From positions 496,001 to 560,000 of the forward strand of contig JAGYJF010000002.1 of the NCBI GenBank assembly GCA_018402135.1: a stretch of 64,000 nt of DNA. The letters run 5' to 3'. A program made the translations under genes and the position numbers. The DNA is from Flavobacteriaceae bacterium (GTDB lineage: Bacteria > Bacteroidota > Bacteroidia > Flavobacteriales > Flavobacteriaceae). Positions within the stretch are counted from its first letter, which is position 1; each line of letters begins with the position of its first letter. This document shows, piece by piece, positions 45,501 through 54,669 of this stretch. The notes beneath the pieces were generated by a model, which saw nothing but the letters and a program-made list of their open reading frames with translations, was not told the origin of the DNA and ran no database searches.

Positions 45501-48500
45501 CCTGCTATTGTTGTACCGCCATTAATTGTATATGTGAAATCGGAGGTGCCTGAAACTGTAAATTGTGCGCTTCCGTCGGCGGCTCCAAAACAAGAAATAT
45601 CATTTAAACTTTCACCAACCACCGATATGGCATCTAATGGAGTAATGGTATAAGATTCACTATAAATACAATCGTTAGCATCTCTTACTTGAAAAGTGTA
45701 GGTTCCCGGTGCTAAATCAGCAAATACATTAGACGTTTGGTATCCGGTTGCAGTACCTGAAGGAGCAATAATTTGATATTCTAATGGTGTTACGCCACCT
45801 GTGACATTAGTAATGGTAACCGTTGACAAATTTGACGGACAAGTTAATGCCGTGTTATCGAAATCTAAATCGGTTGGCGGAATTAAACTTTCGATGGTAA
45901 TGGTATTGATATTTTCTGAACAACCACTTGAATCCTGAACTGTTACAGTATATATGCCATTTTGTAAACCTGAAAATGTATTTCCTGTTTGAAAATTAAC
46001 ACCATCAATACTATAAGTGTAAGGAGCAGTGCCACCTGACACATCTGTAACAGTAATAGTTCCATCAGAAGTACAAGTATAGGGAGCTGTTAAAGTAGCC
46101 GTACCTAAAATAGGATCTTCGGAAGATATTGTAATAAATTGAGTATCAGTTAAACAAACCGATGCACCAAAACTATATTGAACCACAACCTCGTAATCAC
46201 CCGCTGTAAGACCTGTAAATACTGAAGATCCTGAAAAAGTGGCACCTCCATCAATACTGTATTGCAAAGTATTGCCATTGGCATTACTAACATTTATTGA
46301 TATTGTCCCTGAATTTAAATCGTCACATAATATATCGGTTGCTGAAACATTAAAATCGGGCTGCAGAATGTCTTCTACAGTAATAGTTGTATTGGCTTCG
46401 CAGTTGTTGGAATCAATGATCAGAATGTTGTAAACTCCAGGAGCTGTCACTTCAATTTCTGGTACCGTTTGGAAATCGGTTGAACCGTTAACAAAATAAA
46501 AATAAGGTGCTGTTCCGCCTTCTGGATAAACCGTAATCTCACCATTGGTGCAGGTTAATGGTATGGTTAAGGCTGCGGTAACAGTTAGTAAAGGTGGTTC
46601 TATAATTGTTAAATCTTCAGTATGGATACAGCCATCTTCTGTTTCAATTGTCGCGGTGTAAGTGCCTGGATTTAAGTTTGGAAAAGTATAGGTGTTTTCG
46701 GCAATGGGTCCTATGCTATTCACTAAAGTTGCACCTTGATAAAGTGAAAAGAAATACTGCGGATCTGCATCATTCGCTGCCAAATAAATACTTCCTAAAT
46801 CACCATTACAAAGTGGTTGCTCTACTACAGTTGAAACATTGAAATTGCGTTCTCTAATCTGAATATCTGGTGCTGAAAAAATACATGGATTGGTGTCAAC
46901 CCCTACTTGTCTGATGCTAACAGAATAAATTCCCGGGGCATTAACCGAAAAAATATTGCTTGACTGGTAATTAACACCATCTAAGCTATACTCGTATCCC
47001 GAAGGCACACCACCAACCGTGATGCTACCTGGCGTAGTACATACTATGTCTGTTGCCTCGACGGTGGGATTTAAAAGATTCTGATACACATTAAAATAGA
47101 ATCTGTTAAAGCAACCACCGGCATAATTGATGGTTAACCTAAATTGTCCGGCAGAATTTGCATTAAAATTGGGTCCGGTACCTACTTGGTTCCAACTACA
47201 ATCTGTACTTTCATTAGCACAATCCTGATTGGATACAGCATCACAACTAGATTCATCTAATTGTTCCCAAATAATTGAGGAAACACCAGAAATATTAGTT
47301 TGAATTTCGGTTGAATCATTTTCACCACATAAAAATATGAGCGGCAGCAATTTCCCATCATTTGGACAGGTTACTACCTCATCAGCGAATGGAATTACCG
47401 GATTGGGAATATCACCACCGAATAATGTTACATTAAATTGTTGAACTATAGATTGACATGGTGCAGTCGCAGTATTAAATACGTAATAGGTACCAGTAGA
47501 AGAAACTGTGATGGTTTGGTTATTTCCAATAACAGGAGTACCTGTAGGACTGGTAGACCACGAATAGGCATCGTAGCCATTAGCTGCTGTTAAATCTACA
47601 GTTGCACCACAAAGAATAATTTCTTCTTCAAAAACGCAATCGTCTAAATCGGCCAAAAAGTTGGTGGCTTGTGGCGAAATTAGACAACCAGTGTTTGTAC
47701 TAAAACTAGGGTCGTCAGTCACCGTGAAATTCGGATTAAAAAATCCGTTATAGGTAGCAAATGCCTGATTGTTTATAATATTTGAACAGGCATCGGCAAG
47801 TTGGTTACAAGTTTCAACGGTCATAACCTCAATTCGAATTTCATAGGCTGGATCATTCTCTTCAACAAGGTAATCTTCGATATCAAAAACCAGTTCTCGG
47901 GTATCGGGATCGTAACTAGAGACAGTGACACCAGGAGGTAATACAAGATCTTCAGGATAATTAAAAATGATATTGATAGGAAGAATATCTCTAATCTGAA
48001 AATTGGTAGCATTATCGTTACCAGTATTCTGAAAGCCTATCACATAATTTAATGGTTGTGAGAGTCCTACGGTTTGACCTCCAATGTTATTCCCTAAATC
48101 ATCTTCAACTATTTTTGTTAAAACGATATTTGGTTCTATAATTTCAACTGCAAATGCGAAGAAATATTGAAAATAAGTGTCTTGACTTGTTTCTAATCGT
48201 ACGGTCGCAGAAGTCGCATCATTTGCAATAACTGTATTACCGGGATTGGGGACAACCATTACACCTGTATCAAATCCTAAAGTATTAGCACTATTAGGAT
48301 TTCTATTATTTACAGGCAGGGCGTTTAATTGAGTAACTGTACTATTAAAGAAGTTATTTACTGGCCTATCGGCAGTTGATAGTGTTACGCCATTTAATCT
48401 CAATCTATCACCTTGAATAGGTGCATCACCTTCTAACGTTGCAAATGCAAAGTTGGCTCTAACCGGCGTTGGTGCAGGTACTGTTCTAAATCCAGTAATA

Positions 48501-49204
48501 GGAATATCGAGAGTTGGGTTTCCACCAGCCACGCTAATGGCACTAAAACCATCAAAACTTGTAATTGACTTTCCTGGTAAGGTAGGATCTTCATAAACTA
48601 TAAAAAGAGACCATCCTGCTGAATAACCGGTTCCGTTATAAGGTTCAAATGAAGCGGTTCTACCCGTTGCACTTGAAACATTGGCCACGGTGTAAGTTCC
48701 TAAGTCATTAGTTAAACCGGTAACTATATCCGTCACATCTGCATAACAGGCATAAGAGAAGCTGTTACCACCATCAACAGAGGTGCCACCAGCATCGAAT
48801 ATAATATCGCCTACGATATCATAATAATCCCCTTCTGGACCTTTAAACTTTACATTGGTGATAGAGGCATCTCCTGCCGTTACTGCTCCCCAATACAATC
48901 CTGCGTGTTTTATTTGGTAGCAATTTGGATTCGCAATTTCTAGGTCCGCACTAGAAGAACTAAAGGTTGTTGGATCGCTATCAATATCGATATATTGCAT
49001 ATCGACCAAGTGATTAAACATAGTTATGTCGTTAAAAGCCTCATTATTTGGACCCAGAATGTTGTTTCCTATAAGGACGATATCACCTTTAATGTCTTCA
49101 TTGTAACGCGGCGTGAACGGTACATAGTTTTGGGCAAATGATTGTAATCCCAATAGCACAAAGGAAACAATAAGAACGGTTTTTGAAAAAGTAGGTTTTT
49201 TCAT
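39530..49204 (-). CDS. Giant SprB-like surface adhesin with T9SS type B sorting domain
   Basis: About 3224 residues from the ATG of MKKPTFSKTVLIVSFVLLGLQSFAQ (an ATG three codons earlier is possible). After the signal peptide, an N-terminal region of about 350 residues is followed by a DUF11-like module (PNIVLTKIVEDDLGNNIGGQ). Then I count about 29 SprB-type repeats of 70-95 residues, each with a Cys, a GG-x-APY-x-YS-like core and a closing YTVTVxDxxGC strand. The end (IPNYFTPNGDGVNDGW...FVGHFTLYR) is the gliding-motility-associated type B T9SS domain. It should be a cell-surface filament for gliding or attachment. It lies between two SprF-like proteins. Confidence 0.92.
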   Translation of the reverse strand: MKKPTFSKTVLIVSFVLLGLQSFAQNYVPFTPRYNEDIKGDIVLIGNNILGPNNEAFNDITMFNHLVDMQYIDIDSDPTTFSSSSADLEIANPNCYQIKHAGLYWGAVTAGDASITNVKFKGPEGDYYDIVGDIIFDAGGTSVDGGNSFSYACYADVTDIVTGLTNDLGTYTVANVSSATGRTASFEPYNGTGYSAGWSLFIVYEDPTLPGKSITSFDGFSAISVAGGNPTLDIPITGFRTVPAPTPVRANFAFATLEGDAPIQGDRLRLNGVTLSTADRPVNNFFNSTVTQLNALPVNNRNPNSANTLGFDTGVMVVPNPGNTVIANDATSATVRLETSQDTYFQYFFAFAVEIIEPNIVLTKIVEDDLGNNIGGQTVGLSQPLNYVIGFQNTGNDNATNFQIRDILPINIIFNYPEDLVLPPGVTVSSYDPDTRELVFDIEDYLVEENDPAYEIRIEVMTVETCNQLADACSNIINNQAFATYNGFFNPNFTVTDDPSFSTNTGCLISPQATNFLADLDDCVFEEEIILCGATVDLTAANGYDAYSWSTSPTGTPVIGNNQTITVSSTGTYYVFNTATAPCQSIVQQFNVTLFGGDIPNPVIPFADEVVTCPNDGKLLPLIFLCGENDSTEIQTNISGVSSIIWEQLDESSCDAVSNQDCANESTDCSWNQVGTGPNFNANSAGQFRLTINYAGGCFNRFYFNVYQNLLNPTVEATDIVCTTPGSITVGGVPSGYEYSLDGVNYQSSNIFSVNAPGIYSVSIRQVGVDTNPCIFSAPDIQIRERNFNVSTVVEQPLCNGDLGSIYLAANDADPQYFFSLYQGATLVNSIGPIAENTYTFPNLNPGTYTATIETEDGCIHTEDLTIIEPPLLTVTAALTIPLTCTNGEITVYPEGGTAPYFYFVNGSTDFQTVPEIEVTAPGVYNILIIDSNNCEANTTITVEDILQPDFNVSATDILCDDLNSGTISINVSNANGNTLQYSIDGGATFSGSSVFTGLTAGDYEVVVQYSFGASVCLTDTQFITISSEDPILGTATLTAPYTCTSDGTITVTDVSGGTAPYTYSIDGVNFQTGNTFSGLQNGIYTVTVQDSSGCSENINTITIESLIPPTDLDFDNTALTCPSNLSTVTITNVTGGVTPLEYQIIAPSGTATGYQTSNVFADLAPGTYTFQVRDANDCIYSESYTITPLDAISVVGESLNDISCFGAADGSAQFTVSGTSDFTYTINGGTTIAGTSPVVLTGLSAGTYNIVVIDNTTNCEATTSVTINQASAELLIFIDISPITCLQDGSVVITATGGWGGNLFGLTLPDGTVLPNQSNNTFTGLNQDGTYIVTVTDLNGCIATDTFDLLTPSTPVASISSTSDFCYDNSNGASIEVTVTSGQAPFEYSLNGSAYQSGNIFNNLTPGVYTVTVRDAFGCTVTLSAETIEPQLSVSTILTDDLDCTATPNAAIAGTIVGGYTPFNYAVSVNGGAFTSLGATGANFSYTTGVAGTYQFEITDAQGCTVLTNTTTINPITPPAINAVVLTQPILCNGDSNAAIEINIDTASGTAPFTINVNNDTTGVNYGTQTSGLPSGAYTITITDARSCTTTETITISEPAAITVDYLTIPITCTTGGISQGSIIINSVTGGTAPYNYFVTGTNGYNNSELNATGSTSVSFDVVDFGLYQINVVDANGCSVLIQDVLVASPPDDLDIVIDTSVDCATGGTAVVSVGSTLTSTGPFFFSIYQGPISVYPNPVGSWIPEDASGSQSATFTGLTPGVLYTFIVYDESTLCSYYEPATTPIPTNSTLTATAVSSNDITCTGSADGNVTFTVNSIYGSTTDINYEIFDSLSQNTTGVSGTGVVPANGSLTVTDLGPLTFGNYYVLISETSGPNAGCSVVTVPFNITESAIALDLSVSVDQNANCNTASGVISAIGQNGTAPYQYQVTTTPATPLVSDPSWTTNSSFNLDAGNYFVHVKDAYGCIVTSSETILPLDPSPAITASVTNDCTATEGAFEIEVTLTSAGIAPYTYSINGSAFQTQTMPFTIFNLNSGSYTIEVRDANGCSDVVTVDIEAPLGLTPAVTALPSCTNDDGVITVTGNGGSSNYSYTISPNPGSITVTGSVFSGVPSGAYTITMTDTVTLCTEDVSVTLDNATPVTFTTLVSDVSCNGGTDGSITVNLPASNDNPVYTYEIIAPISIPAQTSNTFSGLPAGTYTVQVTSGRDCVALQDVTIGEPTLLEVTGTATDFACAIDNSVNTATITITEVGGRAPFLYSINGVNYFTNNTFEIIDNGSVQNISVYVQDANGCIANNNVIINPLEELTAAVATIVTPIDCNDTGSVEIIVTGGSGNFTYEMLPSGTPQASNIFSISSPGTYFFQVNDIGTGCFIATTAITIAPFDLIDVTAAATSGITCFGDTNGALEINVSGYSGNYNYEVFDGLGNSVISATAANTTTNPIAVNGLSAGNYTVEVTATDSPFCAATSNVVTIVSPPTPLTLMVSETSNVTCDNNSGTITAIGSGGFGDYQYELTGSATVAYSTNGTFTGLSAGNYTVNAIDAAGCIVSENIILVEPAPITATFTPSTTLLSCFGDQIASITVNTVSGGQGVNYSYTLNTILPTPSSSGPQTSPMFNNLAAGTYNITITDGLNCEFTSLNIVIAEPTPINSNLVVASTQTCQTETTLTLSATGGTGAYEYSNDSSFTAILGSFSSSVTFPVAVGTYEFYIRDANGCIATVSNEITIDPLSAITLNLTSVNPNINCFGDNNGSITATAQGGLGNYVYTLEDNMGNTIPATQNSPGVFTELVAGDYVVIVESGDCDVVSQPVTISQPTAPLEATFNVNDVTCFGGNDGFIEIFATGGTGNIQYAISPQSNQFFDTNIFENLAPGDYEVIVQDVLGCFLIFNFTITEPAPVIISIVADSIFPEVCEGDADGEFSIEISGGTLPYSVSLDNYDGVYTVGTATQTQFDFTNLGGGDHIVFVSDSEGCESEWNITFPESVSFNPLLLIESVCVNDATENVVTVTVEGDVNTEDLDYALNGGAYQISNVFTNVRVGTNHYIEVRHTNGCIQTTEFFDIEQHEPLVLALNEGDLNEIIAVTVGGTGDYQYTLNGVDYGDTNSFIITETGNYTVVVTDSSGCLASATIFREFVDICIPNYFTPNGDGVNDGWAPGCAQNYPNLEFDIFDRYGRKVGTYRVGQYWDGRYNNKELPTGDYWYVVRLNSSTDDRDFVGHFTLYR

Positions 49205-49281
49205 GATTATCATTTTTTTATTCTATTTTTCTGCAAGGGGCATTGTAAAAAAATAGGTCTTGACCTTATTTATATTTAATC

Positions 49282-51714
49282 TTAATTCTCTGTTTTCACT
49301 ATAGAAAGTTTACCATTAAATGGTTTACTTCCTTTGGTTTTTAATGCGTCATTGGCTTCTTCAATAGTTTCAAATTTTTGAGAGTATACATAGTATTTAC
49401 TGGTGTTCACATCATAGAAAAAGTTAATATTCTTTTCTCCTGAAGCAACTACCTTGGTTAAAAAATCATCTCTTTTGTCAACGGCACTGTGAACTGCAAG
49501 AATCGCGTAGTAGCCTTCATCGATATTTTTAATATTCTTTAAAATTTGAATATTGCCACTCTGCTCCTCTCCAAAATCAAAATCCGCTTCTTTTAATGGC
49601 TCAGAACTTAAGGGTGTGGTTTGTTTAATGCGTTGCAAGGTGGCTTTATCCTGAGTGTATCTATCTTCTTCATTGTTAAAAGCTGCTCGTTTAATGCGGC
49701 GTTTTCTTTCAAAATCAGTAGCTTCGTTTATAGTTTTTAAAGTTGCTGTTAATTGTGCTTTAGATTGGATCGATTTTAGTTGCTCTGCCTTTAATTTTTT
49801 TATGGTATTTTTATAGAATAACATCACAGTATCATTGACTATGGTAGCAAATCTTTGATTTTCATCATACAAATCTTCTAATTCTTTTATTCGTATTTCT
49901 CGCGTTTTTATCACTTCGTCTAAATCAGCTTTTATAGCTTCAATAGCATTGTTTTCGGCAGTAACACTCTTGAAAGGTTTTGGATCTGTAACAATGCCTT
50001 GATCACTTAAATCATTCTCCTCTTTTAAATCTATTAAATCTTTATTTTTATTCTCAACTGCTGCCTGGAATCTTGCTAACAAGGCATCGGAATCTTTAGT
50101 CAGTTTTTCAATGGCATCCATTGAAGCAGCCATATTATCATCTTGTTCCATTGGCGAAGAAGCTTCTGCTGCTGCTTTGGCGGCTTCATCAACTTGAGCT
50201 TGGGCCTCAGCTTCTGCTTTTGCTTTTGCTTCTGCCTCTAGTCTTGCCTGTTTTTCAGATTCCATCTTTTCAGCATCGGCTATTGCCTTCGCTTCGGCGG
50301 CTAGTTTTGCTTGTTCTGCTGCTACTGCTTTTTCAGCTTCTACTTTAGCTTTGGCCTCGGCTACTTTTTTGGCTTCTTGTTCAGCTTTTTCTTTTGCCGC
50401 GGCTTCCACTCTAGCCTGCTGTATGATTCTAGCTTTTTCCTGAGCGTCTTGTCGTAAGCGTTCTTCAGCTTCTGCTTTCACCTTGTTCTCAGCTTCTAGT
50501 TTAGCTTTTGCTTCCTCAGAGGCTTTTGCTTTTTGTGCTTGGTCTAAGCTCGCTTCTGCTTTTGCTTTGGCTTCCGCTTGTTTAGTTTCGGCTTCGGCTT
50601 CTTCATTTGCTTTAGCGTCCGCCAATTGTTTGGCTTTAGCAGCTGCTTCATCTTTGGCCTTTTCTTCAGCTAATGCTTTCGCTTTGGCTTCTTTATTGGC
50701 CACTACTTGAGCCCTCGTGATAGTGCTCTTAACTGCTGGTTTCCTTTTCTTATCACCAGAAATAAGTGCGCTTACTTCATCTTCACGACTATAATCATAA
50801 TTGCGATTGCTACTTATTTTATAAGCTAAAGTGATTTCGTGCGATGGACCAAAATCCATCAACTCACCAATGGCCATTTCATAATTGTATTCTATGGCAA
50901 CTTGTTTGGTTATATTTAAACCCAATCCACCAGAGGCACCAAACAAACTGTTATATCCAACTTGGGCCCAAATTCCTTTAGGAACTAAAAGCATACCGAC
51001 ACCTGAAACTATGGTTTGATCCTGTTTAAACTCTGATCGGATTAAGCCTGTAAATCTACTCTCTGCAAAAAATCCGTAGCTATCTAAATATCCAGTATAC
51101 ATCAAATGGGCTTGAATACTTTGTTCGGGGTTGTCTTGGATTAATTCAGAGGTATTTAAATTGTAAACTGCCAAATTATTAATAGCTACACCAATATCTA
51201 AAAAGGCCATACCGTAGTTGATACCTGGGTTTATGGTAAGTAAAAAATTTGAAGGAATGTTGTTTAAAGAAGGATCTGGGAAATTTGTTATAACATTACC
51301 ACTATTCAGTCCACTTTTGTAAGCACCTACATTAAGTCCGAAGGTTAAATTGCTATCGGTGTTTAATCGTGCGTTGTAAGCAAAGTTGGCAACGCCACCG
51401 AAGGTTGTTAAAACGCCATAGTTTTGTTGAAACAATCCTACACCGGCACCAATATTTTCGGCAAATCTTCCTGAATAACCAAATATATAGGTTTCAGGGG
51501 CATTATTGAATTGCGCCCATTCGCGCTTGTTTGTGAAATTAATAAATCTATTTTGTTGTCTTACAAAACTGAAGGTTGGATTGATTATGTATTGGTTGAA
51601 CATCAAAGAATTTCTTACTGGTAAGGCAAGCGCAACCACTCCATCATCTTCTTGGGAATAGAATATCTGTGTTGAACAGATCAGGAACGCTATAATCAAT
51701 CCTTTAAACTTCAT
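49282..51714 (-). CDS. PorP/SprF-like protein fused to a long Ala/Lys/Glu coiled coil and SPOR-like end
   Basis: 810 residues. After a signal peptide, residues about 20-310 are a PorP/SprF barrel (RNSLMFNQYIINPTFSFVRQQNRF). Residues about 335-521 are an Ala/Lys/Glu-rich helix (repeated AKAEAE/EAKA blocks), then more coiled coil to about 720. The last 85 residues (GYYAILAVHSAVDKRDDFLTKV...YYVYSQKFETIEEANDALK) look like a SPOR peptidoglycan-binding domain. The layout suggests an outer-membrane barrel tied by a periplasmic rod to the cell wall, in an OmpA-like way. It starts one base after the preceding gene and 77 bp before the adhesin. Confidence 0.85.
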   Translation of the reverse strand: MKFKGLIIAFLICSTQIFYSQEDDGVVALALPVRNSLMFNQYIINPTFSFVRQQNRFINFTNKREWAQFNNAPETYIFGYSGRFAENIGAGVGLFQQNYGVLTTFGGVANFAYNARLNTDSNLTFGLNVGAYKSGLNSGNVITNFPDPSLNNIPSNFLLTINPGINYGMAFLDIGVAINNLAVYNLNTSELIQDNPEQSIQAHLMYTGYLDSYGFFAESRFTGLIRSEFKQDQTIVSGVGMLLVPKGIWAQVGYNSLFGASGGLGLNITKQVAIEYNYEMAIGELMDFGPSHEITLAYKISSNRNYDYSREDEVSALISGDKKRKPAVKSTITRAQVVANKEAKAKALAEEKAKDEAAAKAKQLADAKANEEAEAETKQAEAKAKAEASLDQAQKAKASEEAKAKLEAENKVKAEAEERLRQDAQEKARIIQQARVEAAAKEKAEQEAKKVAEAKAKVEAEKAVAAEQAKLAAEAKAIADAEKMESEKQARLEAEAKAKAEAEAQAQVDEAAKAAAEASSPMEQDDNMAASMDAIEKLTKDSDALLARFQAAVENKNKDLIDLKEENDLSDQGIVTDPKPFKSVTAENNAIEAIKADLDEVIKTREIRIKELEDLYDENQRFATIVNDTVMLFYKNTIKKLKAEQLKSIQSKAQLTATLKTINEATDFERKRRIKRAAFNNEEDRYTQDKATLQRIKQTTPLSSEPLKEADFDFGEEQSGNIQILKNIKNIDEGYYAILAVHSAVDKRDDFLTKVVASGEKNINFFYDVNTSKYYVYSQKFETIEEANDALKTKGSKPFNGKLSIVKTEN

Positions 51715-51715
51715 G

Positions 51716-53179
51716 TTACTTTACAACTGTTATCGAGCCTTTAATGGGTTCTTTATCGGGCACCTTAATGATGTAATAAAAAACCGGGTTGATGTTGCTA
51801 AACTCTATGCCGCTTTCCGGCCAATTATTGGGATAATCACTGGTTTGAAGCACAACCTTACCTTGACTAGATAGGATGATTACTTCAGTATTTGTTCCGC
51901 TAACATATTCAGTTGGAATAACCCAAGTGTCGTTGATACCGTCACCATTTGGACTGATTAAATTAGGGATGCTAGCAACGTCAGGAAATTGCTCAAGTGG
52001 TTCGCTGATACTGAAAGTTAATTGACTTGAAACAATACAGCCAAAAGTTTGTGAAATAATAAGAATATAGTCACCATATTCCGTCGCATTAAAGGTATCT
52101 GTAGTAGCACTGGTAATTAAATCATCATTTAAATACCACTGAAACGTCGGGTTAATCGCTGTGGTAGTGGCAATAATGGTTAAGCTTTCTCCTGACTCAA
52201 GGGTGTTTTCGTCGTCAACATTCAATTCGCTCGTAAAACTCTCACTCACCAAATTTATTGAGCCCGAGGCTTGACAACCTCCTAAATCTACATTCACCGA
52301 AAAAACACCTGATTCGTCGGTTTGATAAGTTTGTTCTAAAGCACCTTCAATGGCTTGTCCGTCTTTAAACCATTTATAGCTATTACCACCAATAGTTGCC
52401 AAGGTAGTTAGCCCTTGCGCAGGACAGTAAGGGTTCCCTAAACTTGATACAATGGTCGCATTGGCTTCTCCTGAAGCGGCTTGACTGATGGCAACACGAT
52501 TGGAAAATGAATTAGAAGTACAAGTTCCATAATTGGTTTCTACAAAATAAGTACCTTCTTGACTGACGGTTAAAGTATTTCCTTCCGCTACAAAAACAGC
52601 TGTGGTTGGTCCTGTTTCTCTAAACCAATTAAATGTTAGTGATGGATAATTTAATGGTGAGTCATTATTACCATTGCCTGGGTTATCAATGGTTAGCAGA
52701 TAACTTCCACCGCTGCAGTAAGCGCCGGTAGAAACCAAATTATTAATAGTAAATGGGCTGTCTTGAATTTTATAATAAGCTGCAAATGGCACAGATCCTG
52801 AACTTGTAGCAACTGGACCAGTACTTTTTATTCTTATTCTGTAGCCTTCACCAGCTGTATCGGTTGGTAAACCAAAGTTTAAAGTGGCAGGTGAGGTAGA
52901 AACGGCGCCAGCGGTAGAAGTAAATAAAATTGTTGGTGTTGCAAAACTTCCTGTGTCGTCTGACATTTCAATAATGAATTGATTGGTCGGACTTAACCCA
53001 GCTTCAGGTGAAAACACAAAAGTGACATTGTAAGAATTAAATGTTGCACTAGCGCATGCCTGACTAAACCCCAAGTTTGGTGTTCCTATAACTATCTGTG
53101 CGTTTAGCTGCCCTGTTAATAAAAGAGCTAAAACTCCCAGGAGAAAAGAAAGCCTTTTAAGAATTGTAGTTTTTTGCAT
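51716..53179 (-). CDS. T9SS type B cargo protein with Ig/PKD-like domains
   Basis: 487 residues with a signal peptide (LLGVLALLLTGQLNAQ). The middle has three or four Ig/PKD-like beta domains (for example YCPAQGLTTLATIGGNSYKWFKDGQ and NPTFQWYLNDDLI). The C-terminus (IPNLISPNGDGINDTWVIP...KEPIKGSITVVK) is a gliding-motility-associated type B sorting domain. It should be secreted through T9SS to the surface. It immediately precedes the PorP-coiled-coil gene, with one base between, so they are one transcription unit. Confidence 0.88.
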   Translation of the reverse strand: MQKTTILKRLSFLLGVLALLLTGQLNAQIVIGTPNLGFSQACASATFNSYNVTFVFSPEAGLSPTNQFIIEMSDDTGSFATPTILFTSTAGAVSTSPATLNFGLPTDTAGEGYRIRIKSTGPVATSSGSVPFAAYYKIQDSPFTINNLVSTGAYCSGGSYLLTIDNPGNGNNDSPLNYPSLTFNWFRETGPTTAVFVAEGNTLTVSQEGTYFVETNYGTCTSNSFSNRVAISQAASGEANATIVSSLGNPYCPAQGLTTLATIGGNSYKWFKDGQAIEGALEQTYQTDESGVFSVNVDLGGCQASGSINLVSESFTSELNVDDENTLESGESLTIIATTTAINPTFQWYLNDDLITSATTDTFNATEYGDYILIISQTFGCIVSSQLTFSISEPLEQFPDVASIPNLISPNGDGINDTWVIPTEYVSGTNTEVIILSSQGKVVLQTSDYPNNWPESGIEFSNINPVFYYIIKVPDKEPIKGSITVVK

Positions 53180-53308
53180 GCTAATTATGTTATAACCGTT
53201 TTATATTTTACTTCATTGTGCGCTCATAAAATTGTTGCTATCATTAAAATTTTGAGGTATAGACAAACAAACTATTGCGTTGTTAAGCTAATGGATTGGG
53301 AACTCTGC

Positions 53309-54613
53309 CTAATCATCATAGTCGTTGGAAGCTATGATTTTATTAATTCGCAATCGAAAATCCGGATATCTAGAATTATGGGAATCAATAAAAGTTTCCA
53401 CATCGGAACCTTTTGAGTATACATTAAAAAATGCTCTGTTCCCATACCAATTTTCTAAATCTTCGTTATTGGAGTTATACGCACTAAAAATATTGCCATT
53501 ACAGTTATTGAAATACATTTCACTTAACTTTATATTTTCAAGATTATCGTTGTTAATTTTAATATTGTCATCTAATATTACGGCAGGATTGAAGCCTGAA
53601 ATAACACTTTTACTCACGTGTATAGACGCATCCTTAGATACGTAGATTGCTTCTTTCACCAGTCCAACGCTTATGTCATTGGCTAAATCATCTGTCACGT
53701 TAATCAAGGTTAAATTTTCGGCCTTTACTAAGGTTCCCTTTTTATTAAAATCAATATCTTCTTTTCTATCGTAGGAAGCCACAAACATACATCTTGAACC
53801 ATCAGCGCCCGAAACATAAGGCGAACGTATGGCTAAGGAATTGATGATTTTACATTGTGTGCCGTAGTTAAATTCGTAATCGTTACTTTTTGTTCTGAAG
53901 GAAACCATTTTATCTAAGTTTAATTCACCTCCTATAATATTGAAAGAATTTCCTTCACTGTAACTCACCATTACATTCTCTAAAATAGTACTACTTCCTA
54001 CACCTGCTAAAGTCAAACCACTAAAGTAGCCATAGTCCTTGGTTCTTTTACCCGCGTACTCAATTCTTACATATCGAAGAATTCCAGAATCACTTGAAAT
54101 ATTGTTTCCACCATAACTAATATGGTCGGAAGACGAAGATCTTAAGCCATAGTTTAATGAAGCGGCATTACCGAATTTGTTGATAGGTGCGTCTCCCAGA
54201 ATAAATATTCCTCCCCAATCTCCTTCTTTTTTTACACTTCTGTTAGAAGTAAACACTATTGGATCTGTTGCTAATCCGTCGGCAATAATTTTAGAAGTTT
54301 TACTGATAATTAGTGAGCCATTAGTTTTAAAATCACCAATAATAACCGTACCAGGCTCAATAGTGAGCGTTGTACTGTCCGTAACAAAAACACTACCTAA
54401 TAAAAGATAGATGTCTCTTTTATATAACTTTATATCTTTAGTTATGTTACCAGTTAAAATTTGAGTGGGTTTTCCTTGTTCTATTTGGGCTGGTCTAAAT
54501 TCTGTCCAATTATTGAGCCAGTTGTCTGCGCCTTTAATTCCTTTTTCTTGTTGCGCAACTGCACTACAGGTAACAAAAAGAAGTATGCAAAAAGTTTGAG
54601 TAAAGGTTTTCAT
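53309..54613 (-). CDS. Secreted beta-helix-like protein, first gene of the T9SS cluster
   Basis: 434 residues with a signal peptide (ILLFVTCSAVAQQ). Hydrophobic-polar alternations such as TTLTIEPGTVIIGDFKTNGSLIISKTSKIIADG and the WGGIFILGDAPIN segment match the right-handed parallel beta-helix lipoproteins/secreted proteins common in Bacteroidota. I do not see a clear type A or B T9SS domain at the C-terminus (ends KIIASNDYDD). Its role in the cluster is unknown; a surface carbohydrate- or adhesin-associated role is inference. Transcription probably starts at the promoter just upstream. Confidence 0.75.
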   Translation of the reverse strand: MKTFTQTFCILLFVTCSAVAQQEKGIKGADNWLNNWTEFRPAQIEQGKPTQILTGNITKDIKLYKRDIYLLLGSVFVTDSTTLTIEPGTVIIGDFKTNGSLIISKTSKIIADGLATDPIVFTSNRSVKKEGDWGGIFILGDAPINKFGNAASLNYGLRSSSSDHISYGGNNISSDSGILRYVRIEYAGKRTKDYGYFSGLTLAGVGSSTILENVMVSYSEGNSFNIIGGELNLDKMVSFRTKSNDYEFNYGTQCKIINSLAIRSPYVSGADGSRCMFVASYDRKEDIDFNKKGTLVKAENLTLINVTDDLANDISVGLVKEAIYVSKDASIHVSKSVISGFNPAVILDDNIKINNDNLENIKLSEMYFNNCNGNIFSAYNSNNEDLENWYGNRAFFNVYSKGSDVETFIDSHNSRYPDFRLRINKIIASNDYDD

Positions 54614-54669
54614 AAGTATTTTTCATTAAGTTGTTAATAGATTTGGGATCTGGTAACTGTTAATTTGTC

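Noticed and set aside
50121-50710. Leu- and Ala-rich frames opposite the PorP-coiled-coil gene
   Set aside because: They are the antisense reading of the Ala/Lys/Glu-rich codon repeats of the real gene; low-complexity shadows.
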